Shown here piece by piece: positions 6,519 to 8,083 of a DNA stretch of 8,083 bases (the first letter of the stretch is position 1; every line of letters begins with the position of its first letter). The translations under genes and the position numbers were made by a program. This DNA comes from Bacteroidales bacterium. GTDB taxonomy: Bacteria; Bacteroidota; Bacteroidia; Bacteroidales; Dysgonomonadaceae. The stretch is taken from NCBI GenBank assembly GCA_012728155.1, contig JAAYFR010000305.1:1-8083 (forward strand), in the 5' to 3' direction. Below the pieces are notes generated by a model. The model was not told where the DNA came from, ran no database searches, and saw nothing but the letters and a program-made list of their open reading frames with translations.

Positions 6519-7748
6519 ATGAAGAAAAAAACAGTACAATCAGCATTTTACATCTCTCTCATCGCCCTTATAGGTATATGGAGCAGTTGTGAAAAAGAGG
6601 AACCGATCCCTACCGTTGAACTGACGGCAAAAGTGGAATTGACCGGAGTGACCACCGGATCGAAAGTGGACGAGTTGACAATCAGGGTAAAAAGCAATCA
6701 GACCGGCGTGACCAAAGAGTTTACCGCTGAAGCCAACGGTGAAACGACAATGACCCTCGAAGAAGGGGTTTACAATTTTGAGGCGACCGGTAAAATCAGT
6801 TATAGCTACACCGATTATGAAGGAGAAGAGCAAACCAAAACCGAATCGATTGCCGGCCTGATAGAAAATCTATCCGTCTCTTCCTCCATGACAAACAAAA
6901 CGGTTGCCATACAAACTCATATCACCGTCAACAGTTCGGGATGGGTAATCAAGGAGATCTATTCTGCCAGCACAAAAACTTCGGTAGGAAATAAAAATTA
7001 TACCCACGTGCAGTTCGTGGAGATATACAACAACTCCGGAGAAAAGATGTATGCCGATGGCCTGGCCATTGGTGAGACACAAGTTACCAGCGCCACTGTT
7101 CCTAACTACTATGCCGACGATATAGCCAATTATACCTTCGTACAGACGCTATACTCGATACCGGGGAATGGAACAAACTATCCTGTCGATCCCGGGAAGA
7201 GCATCCTGATTGCGCCCTATCCTATCAATCATAAGGTCGAATTCGATCCGGCAGACAATAAATTATTGGATCTCTCCATCGCCGATTTCCAATGGTACGA
7301 CGAACATAGTCTTGCTCTCCAGGTGCCTGAAGTGCCCGACCTGATCAAGCACTATTCCTACTCCTCCACCATTTGGATTCTCACCACACAAACAAACAGG
7401 GGATTGGTACTTTTCAAAACCGATAACATAGCCGATTATGTGACGAATAATATAGATCAACGGAAAAATAATGCAGGAAAAGATGCCATCGCCGTGAGGC
7501 TCGACAATGCCAAGGTGCTGGATGCGGTATATTTGGGACATCCTGAAAAGATAAAAGTGAAAACAATCGCACCCTCACTCGACCTGGGATTCACCTATTG
7601 CTCCGAAACCTTTAACGGTAAGAGTGTCCGTCGCAAGGTAAGCCATGTGGAATCTGACGGCAGGGTTGTGTATCAGGACACCAATAACTCCACGGTAGAC
7701 TTTATCCCGGATGCCGAACCGCAACCCAAGCAGTTCAAGGTCGACTAA
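6519..7748 (+). CDS. DUF4876-family lipoprotein, probably surface-exposed ligand-binding partner of the receptor
   Basis: A 409-residue lipoprotein starting 26 bp after the receptor stop. The lipoprotein signal ends in IGIWSSC with the lipidated Cys at 24. The residues after it, EKEEP, resemble the acidic Lys-Asp/Glu export signal that sends Bacteroidota lipoproteins to the cell surface. Residues about 32-135 look like a small beta-sandwich (VELTGVTTGSKVDELTIRV, then GETTMTLEEGVYNFEATG). Residues about 140-400 carry the DUF4876 hallmarks: FVEIYNNSGEKMYADGLAIG (166-185), VDPGKSILIAP (223-233), ADFQWYDE (255-262) and GKSVRRKV (367-374) followed by GRVVYQDTNNSTVDF (381-395). These pieces also recall lamin-tail domains. 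The family has no established biochemical function known to me. A receptor just upstream suggests ligand capture at the surface, as SusD or XusB do for their own receptors. The family name is from memory of these motifs, not from a search. Confidence 0.82.
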   Translation: MKKKTVQSAFYISLIALIGIWSSCEKEEPIPTVELTAKVELTGVTTGSKVDELTIRVKSNQTGVTKEFTAEANGETTMTLEEGVYNFEATGKISYSYTDYEGEEQTKTESIAGLIENLSVSSSMTNKTVAIQTHITVNSSGWVIKEIYSASTKTSVGNKNYTHVQFVEIYNNSGEKMYADGLAIGETQVTSATVPNYYADDIANYTFVQTLYSIPGNGTNYPVDPGKSILIAPYPINHKVEFDPADNKLLDLSIADFQWYDEHSLALQVPEVPDLIKHYSYSSTIWILTTQTNRGLVLFKTDNIADYVTNNIDQRKNNAGKDAIAVRLDNAKVLDAVYLGHPEKIKVKTIAPSLDLGFTYCSETFNGKSVRRKVSHVESDGRVVYQDTNNSTVDFIPDAEPQPKQFKVD

Positions 7749-7775
7749 GGGTCATTGCCCTCCAACAACAAACCA

Positions 7776-8083
7776 ATGAGAAGAGTATACTGTATATGTT
7801 TGCTATTGTTGTCCACCCTATGGTTGAAAGCGGGCGATAGCACCCGTGTGCGGTACACGCTTCCCTATATCGGCTTTTTTGAGACGACCTATAGCCACCC
7901 CGCAGCTGCATTATGGCGACCGGTGAGAGAACGGGTAACGGTAGAAGCCAGCTGGAACCGGCATAACGCACCCGATTACCACCTTCTCCGAGAAGGAAAG
8001 AGCAGCAGTAGTTTTGAATTATCCGCCGAAGGTATCCAGCGGGATGTGCGATCGGCTTTCTGGGGCTCTGCCTCCTACCGGAA
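7776..8083 (+). CDS. Secreted protein, probable DUF6850-family outer-membrane beta-barrel, N-terminal part (cut by window edge)
   Basis: An open frame runs from the ATG at 7776 (27 bp after the lipoprotein stop) to the window end: 102 codons and no stop. Residues 1-19 are a signal peptide (RRVYCICLLLLSTLWLKA), probably cleaved before GDSTRVRY. The mature start (YTLPYIGFFETTYSHPAAALWRP, at about 27-49) reads like the opening of an outer-membrane barrel, with 'PAAL' resembling motifs of porin-like proteins. It continues with alternating stretches such as VTVEASWNRH and SAFWGSASYR. I recognise this as like DUF6850 barrel proteins, which are found beside DUF4876 genes in Bacteroidota, but only a fifth or so of the expected length is visible. 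No function is established. It may help export, assemble or anchor the lipoprotein, or form a second pore. Confidence 0.68.
   Translation, partial: MRRVYCICLLLLSTLWLKAGDSTRVRYTLPYIGFFETTYSHPAAALWRPVRERVTVEASWNRHNAPDYHLLREGKSSSSFELSAEGIQRDVRSAFWGSASYR

Noticed and set aside
3736..7748. XusABC xenosiderophore system
   Set aside because: The layout is similar (receptor then lipoprotein), but as I recall XusB and XusC belong to other families (DUF4374 and PepSY), so calling this locus xus would be unsupported.
7748..7761. Small hairpin AGGGT-CATT-GCCCT after the lipoprotein stop
   Set aside because: The stem is only five pairs including a G-T wobble, with no T-run. It is too weak for a terminator, and the next gene starts 15 bp later.
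1..8083. CRISPR arrays, tRNA or rRNA genes, insertion sequences, long repeats
   Set aside because: Reading both strands showed no regularly spaced repeats, no tRNA-like cloverleaf, no transposase and no terminal inverted repeats.

Overview
The window looks like a chromosomal segment from a Bacteroidota, most likely Bacteroidales, bacterium. The evidence is a TonB-dependent receptor with a CarboxypepD_reg-like N-terminal extension, a lipoprotein of the Bacteroidota family DUF4876 with an acidic post-cysteine export signal, A-rich translation starts without clear Shine-Dalgarno sequences, and promoter-like boxes fitting the Bacteroidota consensus TAnnTTTG. The moderate GC content would suit Dysgonomonadaceae-type genera, but the sequence does not settle the genus.

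Minus-strand half (1-3493). Reading in the direction of transcription, there is a class II fumarase (fumC, 3493 to 2093), a strong intrinsic terminator, and a class I [4Fe-4S] fumarase (342-1982) with a candidate promoter of its own. Next, 33 bp further on, comes the 5' end of a 23S rRNA uracil-5-methyltransferase gene (RlmD type), cut by the window edge. The cell therefore carries two unrelated enzymes for the same step, fumarate to malate. One should be oxygen- and iron-sensitive and the other iron-independent.

Divergent intergenic region (3494-3735). It holds promoter-like boxes pointing both ways and no convincing gene.

Plus-strand half (3736-8083). This is a tight three-gene operon: a 918-residue TonB-dependent outer-membrane receptor, a 409-residue DUF4876 lipoprotein probably displayed on the cell surface, and the first 102 codons of a secreted protein that resembles the DUF6850 outer-membrane beta-barrel family. 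Gaps are 26 and 27 bp. Together they look like an outer-membrane uptake system in which a surface lipoprotein captures a ligand and the receptor imports it, with a second barrel of unknown role. The ligand cannot be read from sequence. An iron or metal chelate is a reasonable guess, because the locus is not of the SusC/SusD glycan type. This operon is the least understood part of the window. The lipoprotein also shows patterns resembling a lamin-tail-domain fold.
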